From an uncultured Flavobacteriales bacterium (GTDB lineage Bacteria; Bacteroidota; Bacteroidia; Flavobacteriales_D; Parvicellaceae), in NCBI GenBank assembly GCA_937924345.1, contig CALDTD010000324.1:1-5542 (forward strand): DNA of 5,542 nt, given 5' to 3'. Position 1 is the stretch's first letter. Every line of letters begins with the position of its first letter. Of the stretch, positions 4,996 to 5,542 are shown one piece after another. Under the pieces are notes generated by a model. That model did not search any database, was not told the DNA's origin, and saw only the letters and a program-made list of their open reading frames with translations. A program made the position numbers and the translations under genes.

Positions 4996-5542
4996 ATGAG
5001 TAGTAAAATTATAGACTTACAACATCTTGATATTGCACAACGCGAGCTAACTATTTTAAAAAACATTAACCTCTCAGTAGAAAACGGAGAGTTTGTTTAT
5101 TTAATTGGTAAAACAGGGAGCGGAAAAAGCTCTTTGCTAAAAGTACTGTATGGCGAGCACAAGGTAAAGTCTGGAACAGCTATAGTTGCAGAACATTCAT
5201 TAGTTAAAATTAAGAAAAAAAACATTTTAGCACTTAGAAGAAAATTAGGGATAATTTTTCAAGACTTTCAGTTACTAACAGATAGAAGTATCGCTGACAA
5301 CCTAATTTTTGTAATGAAGGCCACTGGATGGAAAGGTAAAGCAAAAATGGAAGCCAAAGTCACTGAATTACTTGATAAAGTAGGCATGGCTAACAAAGGA
5401 TACAAATTCCCCCATCAAGTATCTGGTGGTGAACAACAACGTATCGCTATAGCTAGAGCTATTCTTGCAGATCCTAAAATCATTATCCTAGATGAAGCTA
5501 CTTCTAACCTAGACACAGAAAGTGAAGCACTTATTCAAAAAT
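4996..5542 (+). CDS. ftsE: FtsE-like ABC transporter ATP-binding protein (3' partial)
   Basis: The gene starts at ATG 4996 with two in-frame stops (TAA 4981, TGA 4987) just upstream, and runs off the window after 182 complete codons. All ABC ATPase landmarks present so far are intact: Walker A 'GKTGSGKS' at 38-45, Q-loop Gln89 in 'LGIIFQDFQLL', signature 'VSGGEQQR' at 142-149, Walker B 'IIILDE' at 162-167 with catalytic Glu167. The D-loop 'NLD' is at 171-173; the H-loop lies beyond the edge. The stretches 'GEFVYLIGKTGSGKSSLLK', 'LRRKLGIIFQDFQLLTDRSI' and 'NLIFVMKATGWKGKAKME' closely resemble Bacteroidota FtsE, the cytoplasmic ATPase that with FtsX controls septal peptidoglycan hydrolysis. The segment after Walker B reads A-T-S-N-L-D-T-E-S-E instead of the P-T-G-N-L-D usual in FtsE, so another ABC subfamily of the same general type is not excluded. 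The partner permease is not in the window. Confidence 0.85.
   Translation, partial: MSSKIIDLQHLDIAQRELTILKNINLSVENGEFVYLIGKTGSGKSSLLKVLYGEHKVKSGTAIVAEHSLVKIKKKNILALRRKLGIIFQDFQLLTDRSIADNLIFVMKATGWKGKAKMEAKVTELLDKVGMANKGYKFPHQVSGGEQQRIAIARAILADPKIIILDEATSNLDTESEALIQK

Noticed and set aside
1..5542. tRNA, CRISPR array, insertion sequence, toxin-antitoxin pair or defence genes
   Set aside because: None was found by reading both strands; there are no spaced direct repeats, transposase motifs or cloverleaf-like sequences, and intergenic gaps are all below 100 bp.

Overview
The window looks like an ordinary chromosomal segment of a Bacteroidota bacterium, most likely a flavobacterium. The evidence is low GC, start codons without Shine-Dalgarno sequences, three candidate promoter -7 boxes matching TAnnTTTG, a lipoprotein with acidic residues just after its lipid-bearing cysteine, and a bL32 ribosomal protein of the zinc-free type known from flavobacteria. 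No tRNA, rRNA, insertion sequence, CRISPR array or phage module was seen.

Layout. At the left edge (1-219, plus strand) is the C-terminal coiled-coil tail of a larger protein. It ends directly against the stop codon of the first of six consecutive minus-strand genes. In transcription order from the right these are: a lipoprotein (4939-4061) and a small four-cysteine secreted protein (4057-3629), separated by 3 bp; a DUF177/YceD-family protein (3557-3012) and rpmF/bL32 (2994-2800), separated by 17 bp with their own promoter; then, after a probable terminator, a periplasmic single-domain rhodanese (2710-2327) and a secreted TIM-barrel protein resembling glycoside hydrolase clan GH-A (2319-220), separated by 7 bp. 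On the right, an FtsE-like ABC ATPase (4996 to the window end, plus strand) diverges from the lipoprotein.

How the parts fit. The DUF177-rpmF pair is a widely conserved housekeeping unit for the large ribosomal subunit. The lipoprotein/secreted-protein pair and the rhodanese/GH-like pair are two envelope-directed transcription units. The FtsE-like ATPase probably acts in cell division or envelope remodelling at the inner membrane. Nothing in the window makes a strong case for a new defence or mobile system. The points most worth a second look are an inverted repeat covering the promoter of the ribosomal-protein unit, the closely interlocked divergent promoters before the FtsE-like gene, and several departures from family consensus: Ser-Glu instead of Asn-Glu at the presumed acid/base of the GH-like protein, a Cys-rich insert in the same protein, and an unusual D-loop region in the ATPase.
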